Assembly (NCBI RefSeq): GCF_039524395.1
Contig: NZ_BAAAGO010000008.1
Strand: one strand, 5' to 3'
DNA: 64,000 nt
Source of the DNA: Micropruina glycogenica
Lineage (GTDB): Bacteria; Actinomycetota; Actinomycetes; Propionibacteriales; Propionibacteriaceae
Below, one piece after another: positions 39,305 through 48,226 of this stretch. Made by a program: the position numbers and the translations under genes. The notes under the pieces were generated by a model. It made no database searches and was not told where the DNA came from. It saw nothing but the letters and a program-made list of their open reading frames with translations. Position 1 is the first letter of the stretch, and every line of letters begins with the position of its first letter.

Positions 39305-40327
39305 TCACCGCCTCGACTTGGGGTCGAGGGCCTCGCGCAGCGACTCGCCGAGCAGCGTGAAGCCGAGCGCGGTGACGGCGATGCAGAGGCCCGGGAAGAA
39401 GGTCAACCACGGCGCGGACTGCAGCCGGTCTTGGGCCTTGACCAGCATGCGTCCCCATTCGGCCACGGCCGGGTCGGCCTCGCCGAGGCCCAGGTACGAC
39501 AGGGCGGCCACCTCGATGATCGCGGTGGCGAGGGTGAGCGTGGCCTGCACCAGCACGGGGCCGAGCGAGTTGGGCAGCACGTGACTCATCGTGATGGTGC
39601 GCCGGCGCAGCCCGAGCGACCACGAGGCCAGCACGTAGTCCTTGCGGGTTTCGGCCATCATCGAGCCGCGCAGCAGGCGGGCGAAGATGGGCACCTGCGC
39701 GGTGGCGATGGCCACCATGATGGCCAGCGGCTGGCGGCCCATCACCGCGGCCACCGACACCGCCAGCAGCAGCGAGGGAATCGACAGCAGAATGTCGACC
39801 AGACGCATCACGGTGACGTCCACCCAGCCGCCGAAGGCGCCGGCCAGGCCGCCCAGAATGGCGCCGCCGATCAGGCCGAGCAGCGTCGACACCACGCCGA
39901 TGATCAGCGACTGCCGGGCGCCGAAGATCAGCTGGGTGAGCAGGTCCGAGCCGAACGGATCGAGCCCGAGCGGGTGTTCGGGCGAGAACGGGGGCAGCGA
40001 GTACGGCGTGATCTGGTCGATCCACTGCGAACCGGCCGGCTCGTAGGGCGCCAGCACCGGGGCGAACACCGCGATCAGCACGAACAGCGCCACGATGACC
40101 GCGCCGATGATCGCCGACGGGTTGCGCACGAGCCGCTGCAGGGCGCCCTTCCACAGGCTGGTGCCCTCTTCGTCGATCTCGTCGCCGCCCATCGCCTCTT
40201 CGAGCAGGGGCGGCCGCTCGAGCATGCCCACCGAGGTCGCCACGGCAAGATCGGGCGCCTCGGGCACGTCAGTGTCGTCGGTGATGTCGGTGTCGTCGGG
40301 CAGGTTGGGGTTGCGGTCGTCGGTCAT
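39305..40327 (-). CDS. dppC: peptide ABC importer permease, OppC/DppC
   Basis: 340 residues from ATG at 40327, which overlaps the dppB stop (ATGA). An unusually long acidic amino-terminal extension of about 65 residues (TDDTDITDDTD-like, ending GDEIDEEG) precedes the first helix. Six helices and the permease loop GLRRRTITMSHVLPN (EAA-type motif) and the DppC landmark HPLGLDPFGSDLLTQLIFGAR are present. The extension is not usual for the family. Confidence 0.93.
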   Translation of the reverse strand: MTDDRNPNLPDDTDITDDTDVPEAPDLAVATSVGMLERPPLLEEAMGGDEIDEEGTSLWKGALQRLVRNPSAIIGAVIVALFVLIAVFAPVLAPYEPAGSQWIDQITPYSLPPFSPEHPLGLDPFGSDLLTQLIFGARQSLIIGVVSTLLGLIGGAILGGLAGAFGGWVDVTVMRLVDILLSIPSLLLAVSVAAVMGRQPLAIMVAIATAQVPIFARLLRGSMMAETRKDYVLASWSLGLRRRTITMSHVLPNSLGPVLVQATLTLATAIIEVAALSYLGLGEADPAVAEWGRMLVKAQDRLQSAPWLTFFPGLCIAVTALGFTLLGESLREALDPKSRR

Positions 40328-41346
40328 CGTGTTCTCAACCTCGGATCGATCAGGCCGTACAACAGGTCGACCACCAGGTTCACCAGGGCGTACACCAGCG
40401 CGATGAACACGATGAAGCCCTGCAGCACCGCGAAGTCGAGGTTCGAGATCGCCTCGAACAGGTACGAGCCGATGCCGTTGAACGCGAACACCGACTCGGT
40501 GAGCACCGCGCCAGACAGCAGCGCGCCGGTCTGCAGGCCGATGGTAGTGGTCACGGGCAGCAGCGCGTTGCGCAGCACGTGCCGGCGGCTGATCAGGCCG
40601 GGGTCGAGGCCCTTTGCGCGGGCGGTGCGCACGTAGTCCTCGTGCAGTACGTCCAGCACCGAGGCCCGGGTCATGCGCACGATGATGGCCAGCGGAATGC
40701 TGCCCAGCGCGATGGCGGGCAGAATCAGGTGCAGGATGGCGTCCCACGCGGCGTCGAACTCGCCGGTGAGCAGGCCGTCCAGCACGTAGAAGTTGGTCAC
40801 GTGGGTGGCGTCGATGGTGACCGTCTGTCTACCCGACGACGGCAGCACGGCGAGAAACTTCAGGCCGGGCAGCCCGACCGCGAACACGACCTTGAGCAGA
40901 TAGGCGAGCACGAAGACCGGAATCACCACGCCGCCCAGCGAGGCCGACACGGTGAGCGTGTCGAGAATGCCGCCGGCCCGTTTGGCGGCCAGGTAGCCCA
41001 GCGGAATGCCAATCACGACCGCGAACAGCAGCGCCGCCACCGCCAGTTCGACAGTGGCCGGAAACCGCAGCATGAAGGTCTCGAGCACCGGCTCTCCGGT
41101 GCGTGGGCTGTTGCCGAAGTCGCCGCGAATGAGTTGGCCCACGTACGTGACGTACTGCTGCAGCAAGGGTTGGTTGAACCCGTACTGCTCGTTGATTCGC
41201 GCGATCGCTTCGGGGGTCGCCTTCTCGCCCAGCAGCGCGCGAGCGGGATCTCCGGGCAGGGACCGCAGCCAGACGAACAGGAGCACGCTGAGACCGAACA
41301 GCACCGGGATCATGAGCAGAATCCGGCGGACGGCGAACCTGAGCAT
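40324..41346 (-). CDS. dppB: peptide ABC importer permease, OppB/DppB
   Basis: 340 residues. The start MLRFAVRRILLMIPVLFGLS is typical of DppB, followed by the conserved LPGDPARALLGE and YGFNQPLLQQY region outside the membrane. The EAA loop is ARAKGLDPGLISRRHVLRNALLP (quoted in part: AKGLDPGLISRRHVLRNA). Six membrane helices. It is the first permease gene, separated from the binding-protein gene by about 200 bases of repeats, which could give a separate transcript or lower expression than the binding protein. Confidence 0.93.
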   Translation of the reverse strand: MLRFAVRRILLMIPVLFGLSVLLFVWLRSLPGDPARALLGEKATPEAIARINEQYGFNQPLLQQYVTYVGQLIRGDFGNSPRTGEPVLETFMLRFPATVELAVAALLFAVVIGIPLGYLAAKRAGGILDTLTVSASLGGVVIPVFVLAYLLKVVFAVGLPGLKFLAVLPSSGRQTVTIDATHVTNFYVLDGLLTGEFDAAWDAILHLILPAIALGSIPLAIIVRMTRASVLDVLHEDYVRTARAKGLDPGLISRRHVLRNALLPVTTTIGLQTGALLSGAVLTESVFAFNGIGSYLFEAISNLDFAVLQGFIVFIALVYALVNLVVDLLYGLIDPRLRTR

Positions 41347-41439
41347 GCGCTGCCTTTCAGTCCGGGAGCCGGATCGGGCCCACGTAATCGTGGTACCGAC
41401 CCGGCCCTTCGATCAAGCGTTTCGGCTGAGTGCTGCTGG

Positions 41440-41551
41440 CCGAGGTGTCGAGATCGCTGGCCGAGCTTGTCGAGATCGCTGGCCGAGCTTGTCGAGACCC
41501 GAACCGAGGTTTCGACAAGCTCAACCAACGACAAGCTCAACCAACGACAGG
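41440..41551. repeat. expanded family-A repeat array
   Basis: Three near-identical direct units (CGCTGGCCGAGCTTGTCGAG and variants at about 41440, 41456, 41477) are followed by inverted units TTTCGACAAGCTCAACCAAC and ACAAGCTCAACCAACGACAG up to 41551. It sits between the binding-protein gene and dppB inside the operon. The arms can fold into a long imperfect stem. Confidence 0.85.
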
Positions 41552-41552
41552 C

Positions 41553-43229
41553 TCACTTGCTGATCGTGACGAGGTTCCAGACCTCGTCCTGCACCGGCGA
41601 GGGGGTGTAGCCCTGCACACCCTTGCCGAATGCCAGGGACGGCGGTGCGTGGGTGAGCGGAACGCCCGGCACGAAGTCGGCGATCATCTTGTTGATCTCT
41701 TCGTACTTGGCCTTCTGTGCGGCCGCGTCACCCGTCTCACGAGCCTCCTTCAGCGCCTTGAACAGCTCCGGATTGTCGAAGCCCCATTCGTTCGCCTTGC
41801 CACCGAAGAACACGCCGACGAAGTTGTCGGGATCGTTGTAGTCGCCGGTCCAGCCCAGCAGGTGAATGCCGTGGCTGCTGCCGCCCTGAATCAGGTTCAG
41901 GTAGTCCGGATTCCACTTGCTGGCCACCGGGGTGACCTTGATGCCGACCGCCTCGAGCTGGGCCTTCAACGAGGTGTAGATGTCTTCGGGCGAGGGCATG
42001 TAGGGCCGTGAAACGCCGGTGGGGTAGTTGAAGTCCAGGGTCAGGTTCTCCTGCCCCGCCTCCTTCAACAACTGCTTGGCCTTGTCGGGGTCGTAGCCGT
42101 ACTTGGTCACCTGGTCGGTCCAGCCGGTGACGTTGTCGGGCATGAAGTTGATCGCCGCCGTGGTGCCCTCGGGCATCACCTGCTTGATCAGAGCGTCCTT
42201 GTCGATCGCGTAGGCGATGGCCTGACGCACCTTGATGTCGGACAAAGCCTTCACCTTCTGGTTCATGCCCAGGTAGAGGATGTTGAACGCCGGCCGGTTG
42301 AGAATCTGGAAGCCACCGTCCTTCAGGGTCTGCTGGTCGGCCGGAGCAACCAGGTCGTAGCCGTCGATGGTGCCGGCCTGCAGTTCCTGGGTGCGCGCCT
42401 TGGCGTCGCTGATCGTGCGAATGATCACCGTCGAAACCTTGGCCTTCTCACCCCAGTAGTTGTCGTTGCGCTTCAGGGTCACGGACTGGCCGCGATCCCA
42501 CTTCTCGAAGACGAACGGGCCGGTGCCGGTGGGGTGGGCGGTGGCGTACTCCGAGAACCGGGGATCCTTTTCCGTGCCGCCCGTGTTGTCGGCGTCGTAC
42601 TTCTTCAGCGCCGTGGGCGACTGCATCGAGAAGGCCGGCAGGGTCATCGCGTCAGGAAAGTGCACGAACGCGCTGTTGAGGTTGATGGTCGCCTCGGTGG
42701 CGCTGGTGGCCTCGCAGTTCTTGTACAGGGCGTCGCCCGAGGTGGGCCCGGTCTTGAAGCCGCGCATCAGCTTGCCGTAGTAGTACGTGATGTTCTCGGA
42801 CTGGTTGAGGCCGGTCCAGTTGAACCACCGGTCGAAGTTGGCACAGACGGCCTCGGCGTTGAAGTCGGTGCCGTCTGAGAACTTCACCCCTTCACGCAGC
42901 GTGAAGGTGAACGAGGTGTTGTCGGCCGATGGTTTCCAGGCGGTGGCCAGCAGGGGCTCGAGTTCGGTGGTGCCGGGCTTGGTGCCGAGCAGCCCCTCGA
43001 ACTGCTGTCGGGCGACACGGAAGGTCTCGCCGTCGCTGGCCAGGGCCGGGTCGAGCATCGACGGGTCTGACGATGCCGCGAACACGAAGGTGTCTTTCGT
43101 GCCGCCTCCCGCGGTGGCACCGGGGCTGGCGCTCTCGCGCTGACTCTGCACGCAACCGCCGAAGCCGGCGAGCAACGCGACCGCAGCCGTCGCGGCGAGC
43201 CCGCGGCGCAGGGGGATCCGCTTTCTCAC
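41553..43229 (-). CDS. peptide ABC importer substrate-binding lipoprotein (family 5)
   Basis: About 558 residues from GTG at 43229, preferred over ATG 43241 because GGGAGA lies 4 bases upstream. Lipobox LLAGFGGC with Cys acylation. The SBP_bac_5 signature DPSMLDPALASDGETFRVARQQFEGL is quoted in part as MLDPALASDGETF; later features are FTLREGVKFSDGTDFNAEAV and VRQAIAYAIDKDAL. The fold binds peptides or other solutes and hands them to DppBCDF. Downstream genes in the same direction complete the importer. The repeat array follows 2 bases after its stop. Confidence 0.93.
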   Translation of the reverse strand: MRKRIPLRRGLAATAAVALLAGFGGCVQSQRESASPGATAGGGTKDTFVFAASSDPSMLDPALASDGETFRVARQQFEGLLGTKPGTTELEPLLATAWKPSADNTSFTFTLREGVKFSDGTDFNAEAVCANFDRWFNWTGLNQSENITYYYGKLMRGFKTGPTSGDALYKNCEATSATEATINLNSAFVHFPDAMTLPAFSMQSPTALKKYDADNTGGTEKDPRFSEYATAHPTGTGPFVFEKWDRGQSVTLKRNDNYWGEKAKVSTVIIRTISDAKARTQELQAGTIDGYDLVAPADQQTLKDGGFQILNRPAFNILYLGMNQKVKALSDIKVRQAIAYAIDKDALIKQVMPEGTTAAINFMPDNVTGWTDQVTKYGYDPDKAKQLLKEAGQENLTLDFNYPTGVSRPYMPSPEDIYTSLKAQLEAVGIKVTPVASKWNPDYLNLIQGGSSHGIHLLGWTGDYNDPDNFVGVFFGGKANEWGFDNPELFKALKEARETGDAAAQKAKYEEINKMIADFVPGVPLTHAPPSLAFGKGVQGYTPSPVQDEVWNLVTISK

Positions 43230-43366
43230 TTGTTCTCCCATCGTGGTGCGACGGCTTCGTGTCGCCGCGATGGGGTGACGCTAGCGGGGTGACTGCTCAT
43301 CGGCCACTGAAATCTGTGGATGTGCCCAAGCTGTTACCCGTTTGTGAGGGCCGCTCGGCGCGGCGC

Positions 43367-44149
43367 TCAGAACCAGCGCGACAACTCCCGCGCGGTGCCG
43401 CCGTCGGCGAACCGGTCGGTGACATGGTCTGCCGCCTCGCGCACCTCGGCCGGGGCATCGCCGAGGGCCACCCCTCGACCGGCCCAGGTGAGCATCTCGA
43501 TGTCGTTGCGTCCGTCGCCGAGCGCGAGCACGTCCGCCGCTTCGATGCCGAGATCGGCGCAGAGCCCGGCCAGTCCGTACGACTTGTCGACGCCGTCCGG
43601 CGCGATGTCGAGCCAGGCCGTGTACCCGATGAAGTAGCTCACCCCGTCCATGCCCAGCCGATGCGCCAGCCTGATGAAGTCGTCCTCGGACGCGCTCGGG
43701 TCGCGCACCACCACGCGAGTGACCGGTTCGGCGACCAGCTCGCCCAGTTCGACGGTGACCAGCTCGCCGGTCAGCTCGCCCTCGGGAAACGTACGGTTGA
43801 CCTTGAAGCCCCGACCGATGATCTCGACCGCCAGCATTGCCTCGGGGTGCTCGACCAGCACCCGTTCGATCACGTCGGACGGGTCGAACGTGACCCGCTC
43901 CAACACCTCCAGCGGTGGGTAGCTGACCCGCACCGCGCCGTTGGACGACACATGCTGCCCGGCCGGCAGCCCCAGTGCCTCGACCAGAGGACGGGTGCCG
44001 ACCCACCCTCGTCCGGTGCTGAGCGCGACCGGCACTCCTGCGGCCACCACCCGACCCACGGAGTCGATCACCGACTGCGGCAACCGCCCGTCGTGATCGA
44101 GCAGGGTGCCGTCGATGTCGAGCGCCACCAGGCGCGGACGCCACGTCAT
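43367..44149 (-). CDS. HAD-superfamily (Cof-type) phosphatase
   Basis: 260 residues from ATG at 44149. HAD motif I is DIDGTLLDHDG (both catalytic Asp residues), motif II LSTGR, motif III Lys in VDKSYG, motif IV LGDGRNDIEML. The cap is the Cof-type IIB inserted near residues 85-180. It hydrolyses a small phosphate ester that cannot be told from sequence. The gene starts 4 bases after serS; serS-HAD adjacency is frequent in actinobacteria, but the reason is unknown. Confidence 0.9.
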   Translation of the reverse strand: MTWRPRLVALDIDGTLLDHDGRLPQSVIDSVGRVVAAGVPVALSTGRGWVGTRPLVEALGLPAGQHVSSNGAVRVSYPPLEVLERVTFDPSDVIERVLVEHPEAMLAVEIIGRGFKVNRTFPEGELTGELVTVELGELVAEPVTRVVVRDPSASEDDFIRLAHRLGMDGVSYFIGYTAWLDIAPDGVDKSYGLAGLCADLGIEAADVLALGDGRNDIEMLTWAGRGVALGDAPAEVREAADHVTDRFADGGTARELSRWF

Positions 44150-44153
44150 CTGG

Positions 44154-45428
44154 TCAGTTCACCGGGGTGAGCGAGTCCCGCCCACCCAGGAAGGGACGCA
44201 GGGCCGGCGGAACGCGCACCGACCCGTCCGGCTGCTGGTGGTTCTCGAGCAGCAGGATGATCATGCGGGTCATCGCGCACAGGGTGCCGTTGAGCGTGGC
44301 CACGGGCTCGGTACCGGTCTCGGAACGCATCCGGATGTTGAGCCGGCGGGCCTGGAACGTGGTGCAGTTCGAGGTTGACGTGATCTCGCGGTACCGGCCC
44401 TGGGTGGGAATCCAGCCGTAGCAGTCGTACTTGCGGGCCGCCGACAAGCCGAGATCACCCGAGGCCACCTCGAGCACCTGGAACGGCAGTTCGAGGGCGG
44501 TGATGAAGTCCTTCTCGAAGGCGAGCAGCCTGCGGTGCAGGTCGTCGGCCTCGTCGGGACGGCAGTAGACGAACATCTCCACCTTGTCGAACCAGTGCAC
44601 CCGAAAGATGCCGCGGGTGTCTTTGCCGTAGCTGCCGGCCTCGCGGCGAAAGCAGGGCGAGAACCCGGCATACAGCCGGGGCAGGGTGGCGGCGTCCAGA
44701 ATCTCGTCGCTGTGAAAGGCCGCCAGGGCGACCTCAGAGGTGCCGACCAGGTACAGGTCGTCGGCGGGCAGGTGGTAGACGTCCTGGGCCGCCTGGCCGA
44801 GAAAGCCGGTGCCCTCCATCGCCGAGGGCTTCACCAGCGCGGGCGGCAGAATCGGCGTGAATCCCCACTCGGTGGCCTTGGCCATGGCCAGGTTGACCAG
44901 CGCCAGTTCGAGCATCGCGCCTTGTCCGGTCAAGAAGTAGAAACGCGCACCGCTGACCTTGGCGCCCCGGGCCATGTCGATCGCGCCCAACAACTCACCC
45001 AGTTCGAGGTGGTCGCGAGGGGTGAATCCCTCGGCCTCGAAGTCGCGCGGGGTGCCGTGGGTTTCGACCACCACGAAGTCGTCTTCACCACCGCGCGGCA
45101 CGTCGGCGAACACCGGGTTGGGCATCGCCAGCATCAACTCGTCGAAGGTGGCGCCGGCCTCGGCGGCGGCCGCCTCGGCCGCCTTCACCTGCGCCGACAG
45201 CGTCTTGGTGCGGGCGATCAGGGCGACCTTGTCGTCACCTTTGGCGCGAGCGACGTCTTTGCCGATGGTCTTCTGCTCGGCCCGCAGGTTCTCGAACGCC
45301 GCGATGCTCGACCGGCGCTGCTCGTCGGCGGCGATCAGCTGATCGACCAGCTCGGACGACTCCCCGCGCGCCTCTTGCGCGGCTCGCAGGGCATCGGGGT
45401 CGGTACGCAGCAACTTCGGGTCGATCAC
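44154..45428 (-). CDS. serS: serine-tRNA ligase
   Basis: 424 residues from GTG at 45428. The amino-terminal coiled-coil arm (residues 1-100, Ala/Glu/Lys-rich) grips the long variable arm of tRNA-Ser. Class II motif 2 is SPCFRREAGSYGKDTRGIFRVHWF in part (FRREAGSYGKDTRG) and motif 3 is LNGTLCAMTRMIILLLENHQ in part (TRMIILLLENHQ). The serine pocket TSEVAL is present. Single-copy essential enzyme that charges both tRNA-Ser species in this window. Operon with the HAD phosphatase. Confidence 0.97.
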   Translation of the reverse strand: MIDPKLLRTDPDALRAAQEARGESSELVDQLIAADEQRRSSIAAFENLRAEQKTIGKDVARAKGDDKVALIARTKTLSAQVKAAEAAAAEAGATFDELMLAMPNPVFADVPRGGEDDFVVVETHGTPRDFEAEGFTPRDHLELGELLGAIDMARGAKVSGARFYFLTGQGAMLELALVNLAMAKATEWGFTPILPPALVKPSAMEGTGFLGQAAQDVYHLPADDLYLVGTSEVALAAFHSDEILDAATLPRLYAGFSPCFRREAGSYGKDTRGIFRVHWFDKVEMFVYCRPDEADDLHRRLLAFEKDFITALELPFQVLEVASGDLGLSAARKYDCYGWIPTQGRYREITSTSNCTTFQARRLNIRMRSETGTEPVATLNGTLCAMTRMIILLLENHQQPDGSVRVPPALRPFLGGRDSLTPVN

Positions 45429-45486
45429 CGAACCAGCCTATCGGCCCGGCAGCGGGCGGCCGGACGTCCATCGCTCGATCGGCATG

Positions 45487-45544
45487 GCTACGCAAATAGC
45501 GAATGGCTACCGACATATACGTAGCTTCTTGCTATTTCTGTAGC
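45487..45544. promoter_or_regulatory. inverted repeat in the serS/DyP divergent region
   Basis: GCTACGCAAATAGC (45487-45500) and GCTATTTCTGTAGC (45531-45544) match as inverted arms at 12 of 14 positions. The AT-rich middle contains a further GGCTACC...GTAGC pair. In a very GC-rich window this AT-rich patch between divergent starts probably contains promoters and a dimeric regulator site. Which gene it controls is unclear. Confidence 0.5.
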
Positions 45545-45638
45545 GTTGCGGCGGGCCAGCCGTGCCGAAGGCCATGGCCGACCCGGGATGCACGGCGCTA
45601 GCCTGGGCCGCACCCTCCGGCCAGAAAGAGAGCACCCC

Positions 45639-46565
45639 ATGGCCCCGATCAGCCAACCCGTCGTCGTGCCGCCGTCCGAGGCTGCGGTGGTGCTCGTGCT
45701 CACCCTGCGCGAGGGCGACGACCAGCCTGTGCTAGAAGCGATCGCCGACCTCACCGGCGTGATCAGGGCGGTGGCCTTTCGCTACCCCGACGCGCAGACC
45801 ACCTGCGTGGCCGGCATCGGCTCGGCCGCATGGGACCGGCTCTTTCCCGGAAAGCCGAAACCGAACGGGCTGCACCCCTTCATCGAGTTGGACGGCGGCA
45901 CGCACGTCGCGCCGTCCACCCCCGGCGACCTGGTGCTGCACGTGCGCGGCAAGCGGTTCGACCTGTGCTTCGAACTGGCCGACAAGCTGCTCGAGCGATT
46001 GGACGGCCTGGTCGACGTGGCCGACCGGCTGCAGGGCTTTCGCTACTTCGACGAGCGCGACCTGCTGGGCTTCGTGGACGGCACCGAGAGCCCCTCGGGC
46101 GACGAGGCGCTGCAGACCGTGACGATCACCGACGACCCGCCCTTCGACGGCGGCAGCTACCTGATCACCCAGCGCTACCTGCACGACCTGACCGCCTGGA
46201 ACGGATTGACCGTCGAGCAGCAGGAGGCCGCGATCGGCCGGCACAAGCTTGACGACATCGAGATTCCCGATGCGAAGAAGGCCGCCAACAGCCACGTCGT
46301 GCTGAACAGCATCACCGACGCCGACGGCAACGACCTCAAGATCGTGCGCGAGAACATGCCGTTCGGCACCGTCGGTGAGGAGTACGGCACCTATTTCATC
46401 GGCTACGCCAGCGATCCCGCGGTGATCGAGCGCATGTTGCACAACATGTTCATCGGCGACCCGGTGGGCACCCACGACCGCATTCTCGACTTCTCGACCG
46501 CCGTCACCGGCAGCCTGTTCTACATTCCCACCGTCGATTTTCTGGACGATCCCAAACTGGCCTGA
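45639..46565 (+). CDS. Dyp-type haem peroxidase, class B, cytosolic
   Basis: 308 residues from ATG at 45639. No signal peptide, unlike the DyP at 2639. The GxxDGTE motif is LLGFVDGTESP with distal Asp; the proximal haem His lies in the HKLDDIEIP...NSHVVLNSI region; the catalytic Arg is near IVRENMPFG. The order and the end TVDFLDDP are those of class B enzymes. Some class B DyPs are encapsulin cargo, but no encapsulin gene is here and the tail lacks a typical targeting peptide. It probably detoxifies peroxide or oxidises an unknown aromatic. Confidence 0.9.
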   Translation: MAPISQPVVVPPSEAAVVLVLTLREGDDQPVLEAIADLTGVIRAVAFRYPDAQTTCVAGIGSAAWDRLFPGKPKPNGLHPFIELDGGTHVAPSTPGDLVLHVRGKRFDLCFELADKLLERLDGLVDVADRLQGFRYFDERDLLGFVDGTESPSGDEALQTVTITDDPPFDGGSYLITQRYLHDLTAWNGLTVEQQEAAIGRHKLDDIEIPDAKKAANSHVVLNSITDADGNDLKIVRENMPFGTVGEEYGTYFIGYASDPAVIERMLHNMFIGDPVGTHDRILDFSTAVTGSLFYIPTVDFLDDPKLA

Positions 46566-46604
46566 TGTGCCGCACTTCGCCGTAGCGACAGGTGACAATG
46601 ACGC

Positions 46605-48161
46605 ATGCGGTTCAGCCGGCTCGGCCTCGCGCCCCTCGCCACCCTCGGGTTCGGGGTCGGCTTTGCGCTGTGGACGTGGCTGACCTTCGCGGGAGCGCTC
46701 GCGGGCCTGGACGCCCTCGAGGCCCGGCCCCCGCACTGGCAGTACCCCGACATTCAGATCGCCGCTGCGGTCGCGGTGACCTTTCACCCCTGGGTGGTCT
46801 ACACCGCGCTGGCCGGCATGGCTGTGTGGGCCTTCCGCCGCCGGCTGCGCAACCTGACCCTTGCGGTGGTGCTCTCGATCGCTCTGGGTTGGGGCGGCCA
46901 GGCGCTGCTGCGCGAGTTGCTGCACCGAGACCGTCCGCCGGGTTCGATTCCGGAACTGATCACCAACCAGGGCTACTCCTACCCATCGGGGCACATGGTG
47001 GCCGTGGTCACCGGAGCCCTGATCGCGATCGCGGTGACCACCACCACCCGGCAGCCGCGCCGGGTGATCGAGTTGTGGCGCTGGCTGGGCATCGCGGTGA
47101 TCGTGATCGTCGCCCTCGACCGCTGGGTGCTGCACGCGCACTACGTCACCGACCTGGTCGGCGGCCTGCTATGGGGTGGTTTCGCAGCCAGCCTGGCGGT
47201 GGCCGTGGCCCGCGTGCACATGCAACCCGAACGGCCCACCCGCGCCGCAGCGGTGGCGGCGAAGGCCACGAAGCGGTGCGCGATCGTGGTGAACCCGACC
47301 AAGATTCCCGACTGGGCGGCGTTCCGGCGGCACGTCGAGTACGAGTGCGCGCAGAACGGCTACACGCCGATGTTCCTCGAAACCTCGGCCGACGATCCGG
47401 GTCGCGGCATGACCCGCACCGCCGTCGAGGCCAAGGTCGACCTGGTGCTGGCGGCCGGCGGCGACGGCACCGTGCGGGTGGTCTGCTCCGAGCTGTCGGG
47501 CACCGGTGTGCCGCTGGGGCTGATGCCGTCGGGCACCGGCAACCTGCTGGCCCGCAACCTGGGCATTCCGCTCGACGAGTCGGCGGCGCTGGAGGTGATC
47601 TTCAACGGCCGCGAAGACCGCATCGACCTGATCGAGGTGGTGATCGACGACGCGGACGCCCCCGAGCACATCGCGGTGATGGCCGGCATGGGGCTCGACG
47701 CGCGCATCATGAGCGGCACCGACGACGGGTTGAAGAAGGTGATCGGTCCGGCCGCCTACGTGGTGGCGGCGGGCGACGCGGCCAACCTGCCGTCGTTCGA
47801 TGTGACCGTCGCCCTCGACGACGCGGAACCCTTCGAGCGGCACGCCGGCCTGGTGATGGTGGGCAACGTCGGGCAGCTGCAGGGCAACGTGCAACTGCTG
47901 CCCGACGCCCAGTTCGACGACGGCCTGCTGGACGTGTTCGTGGCCTCGGCCACCAGCGTGGCCGACTGGCTGAAGATCACCACCAGCGTGATTCTGCCGG
48001 TGCCAGAGGCGTCCGAGATCGACCGCGGCCAGGGTCGCGAGGTGCTGATCGAATGCACCGAGCCCGTCGAATACCAGCTGGACGGCGACGCGTCCGGCGA
48101 GTGCCGCCGCATGCGGGCCACGGTGGTGCCGCAGACGCTGACGGTGATGGTGCCCGCGTAA
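46605..48161 (+). CDS. fusion of PAP2-type phosphatase and diacylglycerol/sphingosine kinase-like domain
   Basis: 518 residues. The amino half is a multi-helix PAP2 lipid phosphatase with all three motifs: LLHRDRPPG, YSYPSGH and DRWVLHAHYVTD. The carboxy half (from about 228) is a DAGK catalytic domain with VVNPTK, AAGGDGTVRVV and MPSGTGNLLARN. It could both remove and add phosphate on lipids, for example undecaprenyl pyrophosphate or phosphatidate and diacylglycerol or polyprenol. The two activities in one chain would allow lipid-carrier recycling. Fusions of this type occur in some actinobacteria. Monocistronic. Confidence 0.9.
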   Translation: MRFSRLGLAPLATLGFGVGFALWTWLTFAGALAGLDALEARPPHWQYPDIQIAAAVAVTFHPWVVYTALAGMAVWAFRRRLRNLTLAVVLSIALGWGGQALLRELLHRDRPPGSIPELITNQGYSYPSGHMVAVVTGALIAIAVTTTTRQPRRVIELWRWLGIAVIVIVALDRWVLHAHYVTDLVGGLLWGGFAASLAVAVARVHMQPERPTRAAAVAAKATKRCAIVVNPTKIPDWAAFRRHVEYECAQNGYTPMFLETSADDPGRGMTRTAVEAKVDLVLAAGGDGTVRVVCSELSGTGVPLGLMPSGTGNLLARNLGIPLDESAALEVIFNGREDRIDLIEVVIDDADAPEHIAVMAGMGLDARIMSGTDDGLKKVIGPAAYVVAAGDAANLPSFDVTVALDDAEPFERHAGLVMVGNVGQLQGNVQLLPDAQFDDGLLDVFVASATSVADWLKITTSVILPVPEASEIDRGQGREVLIECTEPVEYQLDGDASGECRRMRATVVPQTLTVMVPA

Positions 48162-48190
48162 TCGATCGCGCGGGATTGGGGTATCGACAG

Positions 48191-48215
48191 GGTCTCGACA
48201 AGCTCGACCGACGAC
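48191..48215. repeat. family-A repeat, single unit
   Basis: GGTCTCGACAAGCTCGACCG in one orientation between the convergent PAP2-kinase and TyrA-PheA-like genes. Confidence 0.75.
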
Positions 48216-48226
48216 CGGCGAAGGGT

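Noticed and set aside
45429..45640. T-box or other riboswitch upstream of serS
   Set aside because: No T-box sequence, specifier loop or antiterminator is visible; only a short AT-rich inverted repeat.
45639..46565. Class B DyP as encapsulin cargo
   Set aside because: No encapsulin gene in the window and the carboxy terminus lacks a typical cargo-loading peptide.
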